From contig NZ_JANPVQ010000001.1 in NCBI RefSeq assembly GCF_026157105.1, positions 1-64,000 of the forward strand: a DNA stretch of 64,000 nt. The letters are read 5' to 3'. Numbering within the stretch: the first letter of the stretch is position 1; the number at the start of each line of letters is the position of its first letter. Position numbers and translations under genes: made by a program. Shown piece by piece: positions 48,431-57,855 of this stretch. A model generated the notes under the pieces. The model was not told the origin of the DNA. It saw nothing but the letters and a program-made list of their open reading frames with translations, and did no database searches. The stretch comes from Sphingomicrobium marinum. GTDB lineage: Bacteria; Pseudomonadota; Alphaproteobacteria; Sphingomonadales; Sphingomonadaceae.

Positions 48431-48994
48431 ATGACTGATTCGCAATCGACCCTTCGCAAACTGCGTGTCGCAGGTTGGACGACCGTTGGGCTGCTGCTGG
48501 TTCTGCCTGCCGCTGCAATGGGTCTGCAAGTCGAAGGCGTGGATTGGGGGCCCGGAGATTTCATCGTCGCGACCGTTCTTCTCGTCGGATCCGGACTGGC
48601 GATCGAAGGATTAGTCCGGGTCAGTGACAATGCCGCCTACCGCCTTGGCGCTGCGCTCGCTGTTTTTGCCACGCTTTTCATGATCTGGTCGAACCTCGCG
48701 GTCGGTATCGTCGGATCGGAAAACGACCCGTTCAACGCGCTATATTTCCTGCTCATCCCGATCATCGGTCTCGGCGCGCTGGTCGCCCGCTTGTCGGCGA
48801 GCGGAATGGCCAAGGTGATGGCGCTGGCCGCGCTTTTCCCGGTTGGCATGGCGATCGCCGCCCTCCTGCTCGGCAAGCATCTCCAGCCGATCGATTCGAT
48901 CGTCGAAGTGGTGGGCGCTAACGCGCTGTTCGTCACGCTCTATGGTGTCAGCGCGCTGCTCTTTTCGAAGGCAGCGCGGCAACGCGATCGTTAG
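48431..48994 (+). CDS. Membrane protein of unknown function
   Basis: 187 residues with about six helices (WTTVGLLLVLPAAAMGLQVE; LALAVFATLFMIWSNLAVGIVG-like; YFLLIPIIGLGALVARL). It follows the winged-helix gene by 49 bp on the same strand, so it may be co-transcribed. Its stop overlaps that of the converging cyclophilin gene. Not recognised. Confidence 0.75.
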   Translation: MTDSQSTLRKLRVAGWTTVGLLLVLPAAAMGLQVEGVDWGPGDFIVATVLLVGSGLAIEGLVRVSDNAAYRLGAALAVFATLFMIWSNLAVGIVGSENDPFNALYFLLIPIIGLGALVARLSASGMAKVMALAALFPVGMAIAALLLGKHLQPIDSIVEVVGANALFVTLYGVSALLFSKAARQRDR

Positions 48995-49638
48995 TCGCCG
49001 TCCACCCGCTCGGCACCGGTGATCTTGACCGGGTCGGCGAGCATCTGGCCCTTCATCACGCCCTCGCCTTTGTCGGGATCGATCGGCGCGGCATAGATCG
49101 CCTCCACCACGTCCATGCCTTCGACCACTCGGCCGAACGGCGCAAAACCTGGACCATTGTCACAGCAATCGAAGCCGGGGATCGGCGCCATCGCGATGTA
49201 GAAGTCGGATCGACCGGTGCCGGGACCGGCATTGATGAGCGCAATCGTGCCGCGCTCATGCTTGAGCCCTGTCTCGTTGGTCGGCTCATGCGCGATGGGA
49301 TCATGCGTCTTGTCGAGACGCCGTACGCCGAACTGGGCGAGGCCGGTGTCGCCAAAGGGCATGGCACGATAGAATTCCGCAAACTCAATGTAGCCGTCAT
49401 CGACATAGGCCAGGAAATTGGCGGTCGTGATCGGTGCGCGGCCGCGATCCAGCTCGAGCACGATCCGGCCCATCGTGGTATCGATGGCCACGGTGACGAG
49501 ATCTTCGGCAGGCGCTTCGTCAGCGTCTTCGGCGACTTCTTCGACAACCGGTGCGGGCGCGGCATCATGGGCGGGATCGACGGGGGCGTCCTGCACGGCG
49601 GCGAGGAGCAAAGCGAGGCTGGTTACGGTGATACTCAT
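48991..49638 (-). CDS. Cyclophilin-type peptidylprolyl isomerase, exported
   Basis: 215 residues. N-terminal signal (SITVTSLALLLAAVQ) and an acidic linker (VVEEVAEDADEAPAED) precede the cyclophilin domain: ITTANFLAYVDDGYIEFAEFYRAMP, GTIALINAGPGTGRSDFYIAMAP and FGRVVEGMDVVEAIY. The second cyclophilin in this window. Divergent from ctaB. Confidence 0.9.
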   Translation of the reverse strand: MSITVTSLALLLAAVQDAPVDPAHDAAPAPVVEEVAEDADEAPAEDLVTVAIDTTMGRIVLELDRGRAPITTANFLAYVDDGYIEFAEFYRAMPFGDTGLAQFGVRRLDKTHDPIAHEPTNETGLKHERGTIALINAGPGTGRSDFYIAMAPIPGFDCCDNGPGFAPFGRVVEGMDVVEAIYAAPIDPDKGEGVMKGQMLADPVKITGAERVDGD

Positions 49639-49717
49639 GACCTGAGAATAATCGAGAGCGCCCCCGCCCGAAAGCCCCTCTTTTGCTTAATGAAATCTGC
49701 CTTTATAGGGGCCGCAA

Positions 49718-50644
49718 ATGACATTGATTCCCGCCCCCGAGACCGTCGCGCCGACACCGGCGATGCCGAGCGACTGGCGCGACCTGTTCGCGCTGACCAA
49801 GCCGCGCGTGATGACGCTGGTCGTCTTCACCGCGCTTTGCGGCCTGATCGCGGCGCCGGGCGGCATCCACCCGATCCTCGGCTTCACGGCAATCCTGTGC
49901 ATCGCGGTTGGCGCCGGCGCGGCCGGCGCGCTCAACCAGTGGTACGAGGCGGATATCGACGCCAAGATGAAGCGCACCGCATCGCGCCCGCTGCCGGGCG
50001 GCCGCGTAAGCCGCGAGAGCGCGCTGCATTTCGGTGTCGGGCTGTCCTTCTTCAGCGTGATCCTGATGGGCGTGGCCACCAACGTGCTTGCTGCCGCGAT
50101 CCTTGCTTTTTCGATCTTCTTTTATGCGGTGGTTTACACAATGTGGCTCAAGCCGCGCACCGCGCAGAATATTGTCATCGGGGGCGCTGCCGGCGCCTTT
50201 CCGCCGCTGATCGGCTGGGCCGCGGTAACGGGCGATGTCACCGTCATGCCGGCGCTGCTGTTCGCCATCATCTTCCTGTGGACGCCGCCGCATTTCTGGG
50301 CGCTCAGCCTGTTCGTGAAGATCGATTACGAAAAAGCCAATATTCCCATGCTGCCCGTGGTCGCGGGCATTGCGTCGACGCGCCGCCACATCCTGCTCTA
50401 CACGTTGCCGATGGTCGCTGCGGCGATTGCGCCTTGGCCGCTCGGGTTCGCCGGGCCGATCTACGGCGCCACGAGCGTCGCGCTGAATGCCGTCTTCCTA
50501 TACTTCGCGCTGCGCGTGGCGATGAGCCGCACGACCGAACCCAAGGACATGAAGGCCGAAAAGAAATTGTTCGGCTTCTCGATCCTCTATCTGTTCGTCC
50601 TCTACGCGGCGCTCGTCGCCGATCGCCTCGTTCCGCTGGCCTGA
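49718..50644 (+). CDS. ctaB: Heme O synthase (protoheme IX farnesyltransferase)
   Basis: 308 residues with about eight helices. [31 protein letters not shown] is the prenyltransferase (N/DxxxD) region. Farnesylates heme b to heme O, the first step to heme A for the oxidase. It starts the second cytochrome oxidase unit. Confidence 0.97.
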   Translation: MTLIPAPETVAPTPAMPSDWRDLFALTKPRVMTLVVFTALCGLIAAPGGIHPILGFTAILCIAVGAGAAGALNQWYEADIDAKMKRTASRPLPGGRVSRESALHFGVGLSFFSVILMGVATNVLAAAILAFSIFFYAVVYTMWLKPRTAQNIVIGGAAGAFPPLIGWAAVTGDVTVMPALLFAIIFLWTPPHFWALSLFVKIDYEKANIPMLPVVAGIASTRRHILLYTLPMVAAAIAPWPLGFAGPIYGATSVALNAVFLYFALRVAMSRTTEPKDMKAEKKLFGFSILYLFVLYAALVADRLVPLA

Positions 50645-50652
50645 GAAAGCAT

Positions 50653-50793
50653 ATGACCAACCAACCGCCATTCGACGAAGCCGAAGTTCGACGCCGCCAG
50701 AAAGCGCGCAGTCGCATCATGGCGCTGGGCCTGCTGGCCTTCGTCGCGCTCGTCTTCGGTATCACCATTGCCAAGCTGGGTATCTGGGGATGA
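50653..50793 (+). CDS. Small single-helix protein between ctaB and ctaG
   Basis: 46 residues: a soluble basic stretch (FDEAEVRRRQKARSRIM) and one helix (ALGLLAFVALVFGITIAKLG). It resembles the CoxF-type small proteins found at this place in alphaproteobacterial oxidase operons. Its stop overlaps the ctaG start (ATGA). Confidence 0.85.
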   Translation: MTNQPPFDEAEVRRRQKARSRIMALGLLAFVALVFGITIAKLGIWG

Positions 50794-51338
50794 CCAGCGC
50801 AGCACTCGGTAACGCCAACGCCAAAACCGCGCTCAAGATGGCGCTGTTTGCATTGGGCATGCTCGGCCTCGCCTTTGCCAGCGTGCCGCTCTACCGCGTC
50901 TTTTGCCAGGTCACCGGCTTTGGCGGCACCACGCAAGTCGCCGCCACCGCGCCGGGCGCGGTTGCCGGGGAAATCGGCGTGCGTTTCGATGCCAACGTCA
51001 ATGGCGTGCCGTGGCGCTTCAAGCCAAAGCAGACGACTGTACGCATCGCGCCGGGCGCGCGTACGCAGGTCGCTTACGAGGCCACCAGCCTCGTCGCCCG
51101 TCCCACGTCGGGCACCGCGACCTTCAACGTCACGCCCGCCATCGCCGGCCAGTATTTCAGCAAGATCGAATGTTTCTGCTTCACCGAACAAACGCTTGAA
51201 GCAGGCCAGAGCGTCGACATGCCCGTCATCTTTTTCGTCGATCCGGCGATCAAGGAAGACCCCGATACCGCGCACATCGACGAAATCACCCTAAGCTACA
51301 CGTTTTTCCCCTTGGAAAAGCAGGCCGCCTCACGCTAG
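50790..51338 (+). CDS. ctaG: Cytochrome c oxidase assembly protein (Cox11)
   Basis: 182 residues: one N-terminal helix (ALKMALFALGMLGLAFASVP) followed by YRVFCQVTGFGGTTQ and the Cu-binding FSKIECFCFTEQTL motif (CFCF). It delivers copper to the CuB site of subunit I. Coupled to the small gene upstream. Confidence 0.97.
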   Translation: MTSAALGNANAKTALKMALFALGMLGLAFASVPLYRVFCQVTGFGGTTQVAATAPGAVAGEIGVRFDANVNGVPWRFKPKQTTVRIAPGARTQVAYEATSLVARPTSGTATFNVTPAIAGQYFSKIECFCFTEQTLEAGQSVDMPVIFFVDPAIKEDPDTAHIDEITLSYTFFPLEKQAASR

Positions 51339-51369
51339 AGCGCGGCATACCCAAACCTGAGGACACATC

Positions 51370-52197
51370 ATGGCCGGTACCGTCAATCACGATTATCACA
51401 TCCTTCCGCCGTCGATCTGGCCGCTTATCGGTTCGATCAGCGCGATCCTGATGTTTGGCGGCCTGGTCTTCTGGATGCACGACAGCGCCTACGGCCAGTA
51501 CGTCTTCGGCGCCGGTTTCATCGGTGTTCTCTTCACCATGCTGATGTGGTGGATGGATGTTCGCAAGGAAGCCAATTCGGGCGATCACACCCCGGTGGTG
51601 CAGCTGCATCACCGTTACGGCATGATCCTCTTTATAGCGTCTGAAGTCATGTTCTTCGTTGCCTGGTTCTGGGCCTATTTCAATGCCTCGCTGTTCCCGC
51701 CGATGGTCGACGCAATCGGCGGTGAATGGCCGCCGGCGGGCATGGAAGTGCTCAATCCCTTCGGCTACCCGCTGCTCAACACGCTGATCCTGCTATGTTC
51801 GGGCACCACGGTCACCTGGGCGCACCACGCGCTGATCCACGGCAACCGCAAGGACTTCAAGACGGGTCTCTTGCTGACCATCATTCTCGGCCTCGTGTTC
51901 ACCGCGATCCAGGCGTATGAATATGGCGTCGCGCCCTTCTATTTCGACAAGGCCGACGGCGGCAACATTTATTCGTCGACCTTCTTCATGGCGACCGGCT
52001 TTCACGGTTTCCACGTCATCGTGGGCACCATCTTCCTGATCGTATGCTACCTGCGCGCGCGTGCTGGTGACTTCACCCCCAAGCAGCATTTCGGTTTCGA
52101 AGCGGCAGCCTGGTACTGGCACTTTGTCGACGTCGTCTGGCTGTTCCTCTTCGCCACCATCTACGTCTGGGGCGGCTGGGGCGCGACTTACCACTAG
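51370..52197 (+). CDS. ctaE: Cytochrome c oxidase subunit III
   Basis: 275 residues with seven helices. RYGMILFIASEVMFFVAWFWAYFNASL and FHGFHVIVGTIFLIVC are conserved; VWLFLFATIYVWGGWG closes the protein. Found with ctaB/ctaG as usual, though ctaC-ctaD are 5.7 kb away. Confidence 0.98.
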   Translation: MAGTVNHDYHILPPSIWPLIGSISAILMFGGLVFWMHDSAYGQYVFGAGFIGVLFTMLMWWMDVRKEANSGDHTPVVQLHHRYGMILFIASEVMFFVAWFWAYFNASLFPPMVDAIGGEWPPAGMEVLNPFGYPLLNTLILLCSGTTVTWAHHALIHGNRKDFKTGLLLTIILGLVFTAIQAYEYGVAPFYFDKADGGNIYSSTFFMATGFHGFHVIVGTIFLIVCYLRARAGDFTPKQHFGFEAAAWYWHFVDVVWLFLFATIYVWGGWGATYH

Positions 52198-52203
52198 AGC
52201 CGC

Positions 52204-52776
52204 ATGAGGCTGCTGAGCCACCTCGTCGTATTCATCGCCGTCGCGATTCTCTTCGCGCTTGGCGTGTGGCAGCTGGACCGCGCGCGCTGGAAAGAGGCAC
52301 TCCTCGCCGAATATGAAGCGGCGGCTGACCGGCCCGCCGTGGACTTCCCCTATGCGAGCGACGACCCGCCTCTATTTCGCCGGTCAGCTGTGACCTGCGA
52401 GCGCGTAAAGGGCTGGCGCGATGTCGCGGGGGCGAACGAAGCCGGACGCAGTGGTTACGCCCACGTCGCGACCTGCACCAATGGGCCAAACGACTTCGCC
52501 GTCGAAACGGGGTGGAGCACCGATCCGAACGCCGGACGCGATTGGACGGGCGGCAACGTCTCTGGCGTGATCGGCCCCGACGGCACCTATGGCTACCGGC
52601 TGGTGTCGAGCGAAGGGCTGGGCGGCCTCGAGGCCAGCGCGCCGCCTTCCCCCGATGCGGTGCGCAACAACCATCGCAGCTATGCCGTGCAGTGGTTCAT
52701 CTTCGCGTTTCTGGCAGCCGGCATCTACCTGCTCGCGCTACGCAAGAAGATTCGCGAGGAACGCGCCGATGGATAA
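52204..52776 (+). CDS. SURF1 family oxidase assembly protein
   Basis: 190 residues with one helix at each end (VVFIAVAILFALGVWQLDRARWK; WFIFAFLAAGIYLLAL). The GVWQLxRxxWK start and YAVQWF motif mark SURF1; it is shorter than many family members. Involved in heme A insertion. Its stop overlaps the start of the methyltransferase gene by 8 nt. Confidence 0.88.
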   Translation: MRLLSHLVVFIAVAILFALGVWQLDRARWKEALLAEYEAAADRPAVDFPYASDDPPLFRRSAVTCERVKGWRDVAGANEAGRSGYAHVATCTNGPNDFAVETGWSTDPNAGRDWTGGNVSGVIGPDGTYGYRLVSSEGLGGLEASAPPSPDAVRNNHRSYAVQWFIFAFLAAGIYLLALRKKIREERADG

Positions 52777-53635
52777 GCTTACTACCCTAGTGGCCGAGCC
52801 GTGGGACGATTGGGCGCTGATCGATTCGGGCGACGGTCAGAAATACGAACGCTATGGCGACATCCGGGTCGTCCGGCCCGAACCGCAGGCCATGTGGCCG
52901 CGCGCCAGTGACGACTGGGCGCCCCACGCCACCTTCATGCCGGCGAGCGACGAAGACGGGCGCGGACGCTGGGTCGAACATAGCCATGTTCCGGCCAGCT
53001 GGGAGCTGTCGCGCGGCACGGTTAAATTCAACGCCAGCCTGACCCCCTTTCGCCATCTTGCTTTCTTCCCCGACATGGCGCCGCAGTGGGACTTTGCGCG
53101 CGAGCGGCTGGGCCCGGGCAGCGAAGCGATGAACCTGTTCGGCTATACCGGCGTGGGCACACTGCAAATGAGCGAGACCGGCGCCAACCTTGTCCATGTC
53201 GATGCGTCCAAGAAGTCGGTCGACGGCGCGCGCGAGAATGCCGCGCTGTCAGGCATGGAAGCCAATCCCATCCGCTGGCTGGTTGAAGACGCTGCCAAAT
53301 TTGCCGCGCGCGAGGTGCGCCGCGGGCGCCGCTATGACGGCATCATGCTCGACCCGCCCAAGTTCGGGCGCGGGCCCAAGGGCGAACGCTGGCAGCTCGA
53401 AGAACAGCTCGCCCCGCTGGTCGGCGATTGCGCGCAGCTGCTCGATGACAAGAGCCGCTTCTTGATCCTAACCGTCTATGCGGTGCGCATGAGCGCGCTT
53501 GCCGTCGGTGAACTGGTGCGCCAGTCCACCGCGAATCTGGGCGGCACGGTCGAGCTGGGCGAGATGAGCGTACGCGAGGAACGTCGAGGACTGTTGCTAC
53601 CGACAGCGATCTTTGCGCGCTGGAGCCGCGCCTAG
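52769..53635 (+). CDS. Class I SAM-dependent methyltransferase (RlmI-like)
   Basis: 288 residues. AMNLFGYTGVGTLQMSETGANLVHVDASKKSV is the SAM-binding motif I region; MLDPPKFGRGPKGE is motif IV (DPPK), and LILTVYAVRMSALA follows. The motif set is that of rRNA methyltransferases like RlmI/RlmK, but no PUA domain is visible, so the substrate is uncertain. The start overlaps SURF1. Confidence 0.87.
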   Translation: MDKLTTLVAEPWDDWALIDSGDGQKYERYGDIRVVRPEPQAMWPRASDDWAPHATFMPASDEDGRGRWVEHSHVPASWELSRGTVKFNASLTPFRHLAFFPDMAPQWDFARERLGPGSEAMNLFGYTGVGTLQMSETGANLVHVDASKKSVDGARENAALSGMEANPIRWLVEDAAKFAAREVRRGRRYDGIMLDPPKFGRGPKGERWQLEEQLAPLVGDCAQLLDDKSRFLILTVYAVRMSALAVGELVRQSTANLGGTVELGEMSVREERRGLLLPTAIFARWSRA

Positions 53636-54267
53636 GTCCGCGCCGCCCGGATCGCAGCGCCGGTCACGAACGGGCTGCCCGCCGCCAACAACAGCGCCAC
53701 CGCCAGCTCAAACTTGAGCGCCGCATTGCCCTCGAGCCCTGTCGCAGCCGCCCCGAAGATCAGCAATGGCACCGTGACGGGCAAGGCCACGATGCTGGCC
53801 AGCATTCCGCCGCGAGGCAGGCCTGCGGTCAGCGCGGCAGCCGCGACCGCGACTGACGCCAAGGCGGGCGTTCCGATGGCCAAGGCAAGCAGAATGCGTC
53901 CCAGACCTGGCCCGTCGACGCCGAGCATGGCGGCTGCGGGCAGCGCTGCGATCAGCAGCAGCGGGCCGAAGCTAAGCCACAGGCCGGTCGCCTTCGCGAG
54001 CCCGATCACTTCCTCGCTCACGCCGCGGATGGCGAGCTGGTCGATGGTGCCGTCTGCCAGATCGGGCTCGATCAGGCGCTCGACGGGCAACATCGCCGCC
54101 AACAATGCCGCGACCCACATGACGCCGCCACCGATCTGCGCCAGCAGGCGCGCGTCGGGGCCGACGCCGAATGGTACCAGCGCCGCTACCAGCAGGAAGA
54201 AGGCGATCGGCATCCATGTCGATGCGCCGAGGCTGCGGCGGACCTCGCGGATGATCAGCGCGGTCAT
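53632..54267 (-). CDS. ccmB: Heme exporter protein CcmB
   Basis: 211 residues with six helices, typical CcmB (LIIREVRRSL; LADGTIDQLAIRG near the middle). The ATG overlaps the ccmA stop (ATGA). With CcmA it forms the CcmABCD complex that releases holo-CcmE in cytochrome c maturation. Confidence 0.93.
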   Translation of the reverse strand: MTALIIREVRRSLGASTWMPIAFFLLVAALVPFGVGPDARLLAQIGGGVMWVAALLAAMLPVERLIEPDLADGTIDQLAIRGVSEEVIGLAKATGLWLSFGPLLLIAALPAAAMLGVDGPGLGRILLALAIGTPALASVAVAAAALTAGLPRGGMLASIVALPVTVPLLIFGAAATGLEGNAALKFELAVALLLAAGSPFVTGAAIRAART

Positions 54268-54830
54268 AGCGCCACCTCGCGCCAATTGGGGCCAAGCGAG
54301 ACATGGCTTGCCGCCAGCACGGCGCCCTTGGTGGATAGATGGAAATCGATTTCTTCGCAGAGCTGCTTCTGTCCTGCCGCATCCAGACCGCTGAACGGCT
54401 CATCGAGAAGCCAAAGCGGGGACGGCGAAGCCATCACCCGGGCAAGGCGCGCGCGCTGCCGCTGGCCGGTCGACAGAAAGCGGACAGGCACGTGAGCCAG
54501 GTCCATCAGTCCCACGCGGTTCAGCGCGCTCGATGCTGCCCCATCGTCACCGTCGTCGAAGTCGGTCCAGAACTTGATCGCAGCTTCTAATGTGCGCTCG
54601 CCGTCCAGTGCCAGTCGCTCGTCGGCCAGCGCCGCGGGGGAGGCGTGCACCTTGCCGGCACTTGGCTCCAGCAATCCCGCGACAAGTCGGATCAAGCTGG
54701 ATTTGCCGCGCCCATTGGGGCCGGTCAGCACGACGGCCTCGCCCTGCGAAACGGTCAGGTCGAAGTCCTCGAAAAGCAGTCTCCCGCCACGCCGCAACGT
54801 TACGCCGTCGAGGCGCACCAGCGCGCTCAA
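54264..54830 (-). CDS. ccmA: Heme exporter ATPase CcmA
   Basis: 188 residues: Walker A LTGPNGRGKSSLIRL, signature FLSTGQRQRARLARVM and Walker B WLLDEPFSGLD. It powers release of heme-CcmE from the CcmABCD complex. First coupled to the metallopeptidase gene (ATGA-type overlap) and then to ccmB. Confidence 0.94.
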   Translation of the reverse strand: MSALVRLDGVTLRRGGRLLFEDFDLTVSQGEAVVLTGPNGRGKSSLIRLVAGLLEPSAGKVHASPAALADERLALDGERTLEAAIKFWTDFDDGDDGAASSALNRVGLMDLAHVPVRFLSTGQRQRARLARVMASPSPLWLLDEPFSGLDAAGQKQLCEEIDFHLSTKGAVLAASHVSLGPNWREVAL

Positions 54831-55228
54831 ACCTGGTCCTCCAAAGCGTGCATATCCTCGTCCGAAAGGCCGAAATGGTGTCCGACTTCATGGATCAGCA
54901 CGTGGCTCACCAGATGCTCCAACGTTTCGTCGCCGCGCTCGGCCCATTCGAGCAGGATGGGCATGCGGAACAGGCGCACCCTATCGGGCATCGTGCCGCT
55001 ATGCTCGACGCTCTTTTCGTGCATCGGCAGGCCTTCGTAGATGCCGGTCAATTCGAACGGCTCTTCGAGGCCGACCGATTGCAATGTCTGCGCGTCAGCG
55101 AAGTCCTCGACGAGCAACACGACATCGCCCAGATGTTCGCGCATTTGCGCGGGAAGGCGCGCCATCGCGCCGCGCGCGATCGCCTCCATTTCCGCCGCCG
55201 TGGGCGCGATGCCGATTTCCCGCTGCAT
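54827..55228 (-). CDS. Minimal zinc metallopeptidase (minigluzincin type)
   Basis: 133 residues. HVLIHEVGHHFGLSDEDMHAL contains the HExxHxxGxxD zinc motif of small cytosolic metallopeptidases. A TTG or GTG upstream could extend the N-terminus by up to nine codons. The substrate is unknown. It is translationally coupled to ccmA. Confidence 0.88.
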   Translation of the reverse strand: MQREIGIAPTAAEMEAIARGAMARLPAQMREHLGDVVLLVEDFADAQTLQSVGLEEPFELTGIYEGLPMHEKSVEHSGTMPDRVRLFRMPILLEWAERGDETLEHLVSHVLIHEVGHHFGLSDEDMHALEDQV

Positions 55229-55317
55229 GCGCCGGTTTGTAGTCACTCCCCGCAAGACGGCAAGGTGCCTTGCCCCAAGCCACGGCGGGCGCTACATCGC
55301 CGCCTTCCAGTCAATGC

Positions 55318-55408
55318 GGAGCGGTGGCCGAGTGGTCGAAGGCGCACGCCTGGAAAGTGTGTATACGGTAACCCCGTATCGTGGGTTCGAATCCCACCCG
55401 CTCCGCCA
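55318..55408 (+). tRNA. tRNA-Ser (anticodon GGA)
   Basis: A 91-nt class II tRNA: acceptor arms GGAGCGG/CCGCTCC, anticodon stem CACGC/GTGTG with loop CTGGAAA (anticodon GGA), long variable arm, T-arm GTGGGTTCGAATCCCAC and encoded CCA. Its 3' end is the attachment site of the genomic island. The terminator expected just downstream is missing here and lies beyond attR. Confidence 0.97.
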
Positions 55409-55412
55409 TTGA
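55395..55412 (+). repeat. attL core (tRNA-Ser 3' end)
   Basis: CACCCGCTCCGCCATTGA, identical to the copy at 62603-62620. It covers the last 14 nt of the tRNA, including CCA, plus four bases. Confidence 0.93.
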
Positions 55413-55546
55413 CCCATTCCTGCATGTTTCTAACCGGCCGATGGTTTGATCATAAACCAGAGTTTTCAAGTCTTTTTTGATCCTGCCGATCCCTTGCCGT
55501 TTCTGGCCAGCCGCCTTACGGTGTGGGAAACGATGTGGGAAATACC

Positions 55547-56707
55547 ATGGGAAGACTTACAGCAGCAGCGGTAAGGGCCGCGAATCAGCCGGGACGATAC
55601 GGTGACGGCAACGGCCTCTACTTAGTGGTGGGAAAGGGCGGCGCGAGAAGCTGGGTAGTCAGAGTTCAAAAAAATGGACGGCGTCGAGACATAGGTCTCG
55701 GCAGCGCCTCAAAGGTATCCCTAAAGCTCGCAAGACAACGCGCGTCGGACGTGAGAGAGCAGATTGAGATTGGCAAAGACCCCGTAGCCGAGCGCAAAAG
55801 AGCGGCTGGGATTCCGACGTTTAGAGAAGCCGCAAAGCTCGTCCACGCAGAGCACGCCCCAAGCTGGCGAAACCCCAAGCACCGCGCGCAATGGCTCTCC
55901 ACACTAGAGACTTACATCTTTCCCGTTTTCGGAGACCGTCCCGTCTCTCAGATCGAAACAGGGGACGTTAGAGACGCACTAGCGGCCATTTGGCTTGATA
56001 AGCCCGAAACCGCCCGTCGGCTACGCCAGCGCGTGCGTACGGTTGTCGATTGGGCTGTAGCGAAGGGCTATCGCGACAATGCCTTAGCCATGAGCGTTAT
56101 CGACAAGGCATTGCCGCCTCAACGGACCAAGGTGAAGCATCACAAAGCTCTGCCTTACGATGAGCTTCCAAATTTCCTAGCCACCTTGAAGGACAGCGAA
56201 ACGATAGGTCGGCTGGCGCTGGAGTTTGTCATTTTAACGGCGGCGCGGTCGGGCGAGGTGCGGCTGGCGACATGGGACGAAGTCGATTTCGACAAGCGCC
56301 TTTGGACGGTGCCAGCTGAGCGCATGAAGGCGGGACGTGAGCATGTCGTTCCTTTATCGAAGGCGGCGATTGATGTGCTGAAGCGCGCCGAGCGCTACCA
56401 GCGCGGAGACAGCAATCTCATCTTCCAGGGGCAGAAGCGCGGCAAACCGCTCAGCGATATGACGCTGACGAAAATCCTGCGGGACATGGGGCGTAAGATA
56501 ACGGTGCATGGTTTTCGGTCGACGTTCCGCGATTGGGTGGCAGAGCAAACAGACTATCCGGGAGAAGTTGCCGAGGCCGCTCTTGCCCACGCCGTGGCGG
56601 ACAAGACAGAGGCGGCATATCGTCGTGGTCCAATAATTGACAAAAGGGAACGGCTCATGGCGACTTGGGCTAAGCATTGCCGGAGTAAGGATTATGGCCG
56701 TAAGTGA
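55547..56707 (+). CDS. int: Tyrosine-type site-specific integrase (P4 family, DUF4102 N-terminus)
   Basis: 386 residues. The N-terminal DUF4102-like arm-binding part (RYGDGNGLYLVVGKGGARSW) is followed by a core-binding domain (SWRNPKHRAQWLSTLETYIFP) and the catalytic domain with Arg in ARSGEVRLATWDEVD, His-x-x-Arg in HGFRSTFRDW and the Tyr in KTEAAYRRG. A GTG 24 nt upstream is an alternative start. It catalyses integration at the tRNA-Ser gene. The next gene overlaps its end. Confidence 0.95.
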   Translation: MGRLTAAAVRAANQPGRYGDGNGLYLVVGKGGARSWVVRVQKNGRRRDIGLGSASKVSLKLARQRASDVREQIEIGKDPVAERKRAAGIPTFREAAKLVHAEHAPSWRNPKHRAQWLSTLETYIFPVFGDRPVSQIETGDVRDALAAIWLDKPETARRLRQRVRTVVDWAVAKGYRDNALAMSVIDKALPPQRTKVKHHKALPYDELPNFLATLKDSETIGRLALEFVILTAARSGEVRLATWDEVDFDKRLWTVPAERMKAGREHVVPLSKAAIDVLKRAERYQRGDSNLIFQGQKRGKPLSDMTLTKILRDMGRKITVHGFRSTFRDWVAEQTDYPGEVAEAALAHAVADKTEAAYRRGPIIDKRERLMATWAKHCRSKDYGRK

Positions 56708-57434
56708 CGACGAGCGAGAGACTTTACATGTAATTCTGGACGCCCTGTTGAATGCTCGTGAGTCTCTTGAACGGGTCAATGTCGACGCCCTCTCCAAGGG
56801 GCAAGCTTTCTACAAAGCTTGGAGCGAGCCTCGACGAGATTTGACGCTCAATGGTAGTCGCTTCTTGCGTCGGGTAATCGGCCAACAGCTTCATAACGCA
56901 GAATTGAGCCAAATTTTCAGAGACCTCCCTGATTCCGTCGGGCCGGACAATGAAAATTTGGCAAGTCTAGCGAATGCTCTTCGCTCGTTCCTGCCGCTAT
57001 TTGAGCCCACGGCTAACAACAGACACACAGAAACATTCGTTGGGCAAATGATTGATGATTTTATGGGCATTTACTGGGGTGATGCACCGCGATTTTTCGT
57101 CGAACTTCCCAAGAGGCCAGGTCAGCACAAGCGCCCATTTCGATTTGATAGGCTTAGACTGAAAGCCCTAGATTGGGAGAAGTTTTTGGCTGCTGCTGGC
57201 CTGCCCGCTTTCGAACGCCAAAGTATGGTTGCGACTGCCTACAGGACCCAGTGGGATGCAATTCGAAAATGGGCAAAGCCCATTGAGGAAAATTGGGGCA
57301 TTATCTCGTGGCCTCTAACCCCAGACCAAGCTGCTGATGCGCGGGTTCGTTACCGCGACGATCCAGCCAAGATTTCTGCCGAAATCGACCGGGATGGCAG
57401 GGAGTACTGGGCCGAGAAATCAAATCAGACATAG
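56694..57434 (+). CDS. Island protein of unknown function
   Basis: 246 residues, soluble, no recognised domain. GGAGTAAGG lies just upstream of the ATG, which is inside the integrase end. Sequence features: acidic N-terminal helix (DERETLHVILDALLNARES) and Trp-rich C-terminal region (WGIISWPLTPDQ). AT-richer than the chromosome. Confidence 0.75.
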   Translation: MAVSDDERETLHVILDALLNARESLERVNVDALSKGQAFYKAWSEPRRDLTLNGSRFLRRVIGQQLHNAELSQIFRDLPDSVGPDNENLASLANALRSFLPLFEPTANNRHTETFVGQMIDDFMGIYWGDAPRFFVELPKRPGQHKRPFRFDRLRLKALDWEKFLAAAGLPAFERQSMVATAYRTQWDAIRKWAKPIEENWGIISWPLTPDQAADARVRYRDDPAKISAEIDRDGREYWAEKSNQT

Positions 57435-57573
57435 GAAAATCTCAGAGAACCTTTTCCGGAAATCAAAAGAATAGCTATTCCCTAGCTTTCGCATCGAAAT
57501 CAGTTGACCCTTGAAACACCAAAGCAATCGCTGGGGTGCGCTCCCGACGCTCATTGGGAATGAGGAGGCAAGC

Positions 57574-57768
57574 TTGGCACAACAAGCTGAATTGATGACG
57601 ATGGGCGAATTCCTTGCTCGCTACAGCATCGGACGAACAACTGCTTATCGTGAGGTGGCGGCTGGACGTCTGAAAATCCGAAAACTTGGATCTGCAACGC
57701 GCATTGCGCGGGAGGACGCTGACGCATGGATGGCTAGCCTGCCCGTGCGCGGCGGAGCGGCCGCATGA
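57574..57768 (+). CDS. AlpA/excisionase-like DNA-binding protein
   Basis: 64 residues from a TTG start that has AGGAGG 6 nt upstream (a longer TTG start at 57511 and an ATG at 57595 are alternatives). MGEFLARYSIGRTTAYREVAAGRLKIRKLG and TRIAREDADAWMASL form the helix-turn-helix 17/MerR-like fold of excisionases and AlpA regulators. Its expected job is island excision or integrase control. Confidence 0.85.
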   Translation: MAQQAELMTMGEFLARYSIGRTTAYREVAAGRLKIRKLGSATRIAREDADAWMASLPVRGGAAA

Positions 57769-57855
57769 CGAAGCTTTCGGACGCCGAAAAAGAATTGGGT
57801 CCTGAAGTCGGTAGGACGACTCAGGACCCGCGTATTTACATGAAAGGCAAATACC

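Noticed and set aside
49258-50793. 511-codon frame over the cyclophilin and ctaB
   Set aside because: Out-of-frame read-through of ctaB and cyclophilin; only its last 46 codons are a plausible gene and are listed separately.
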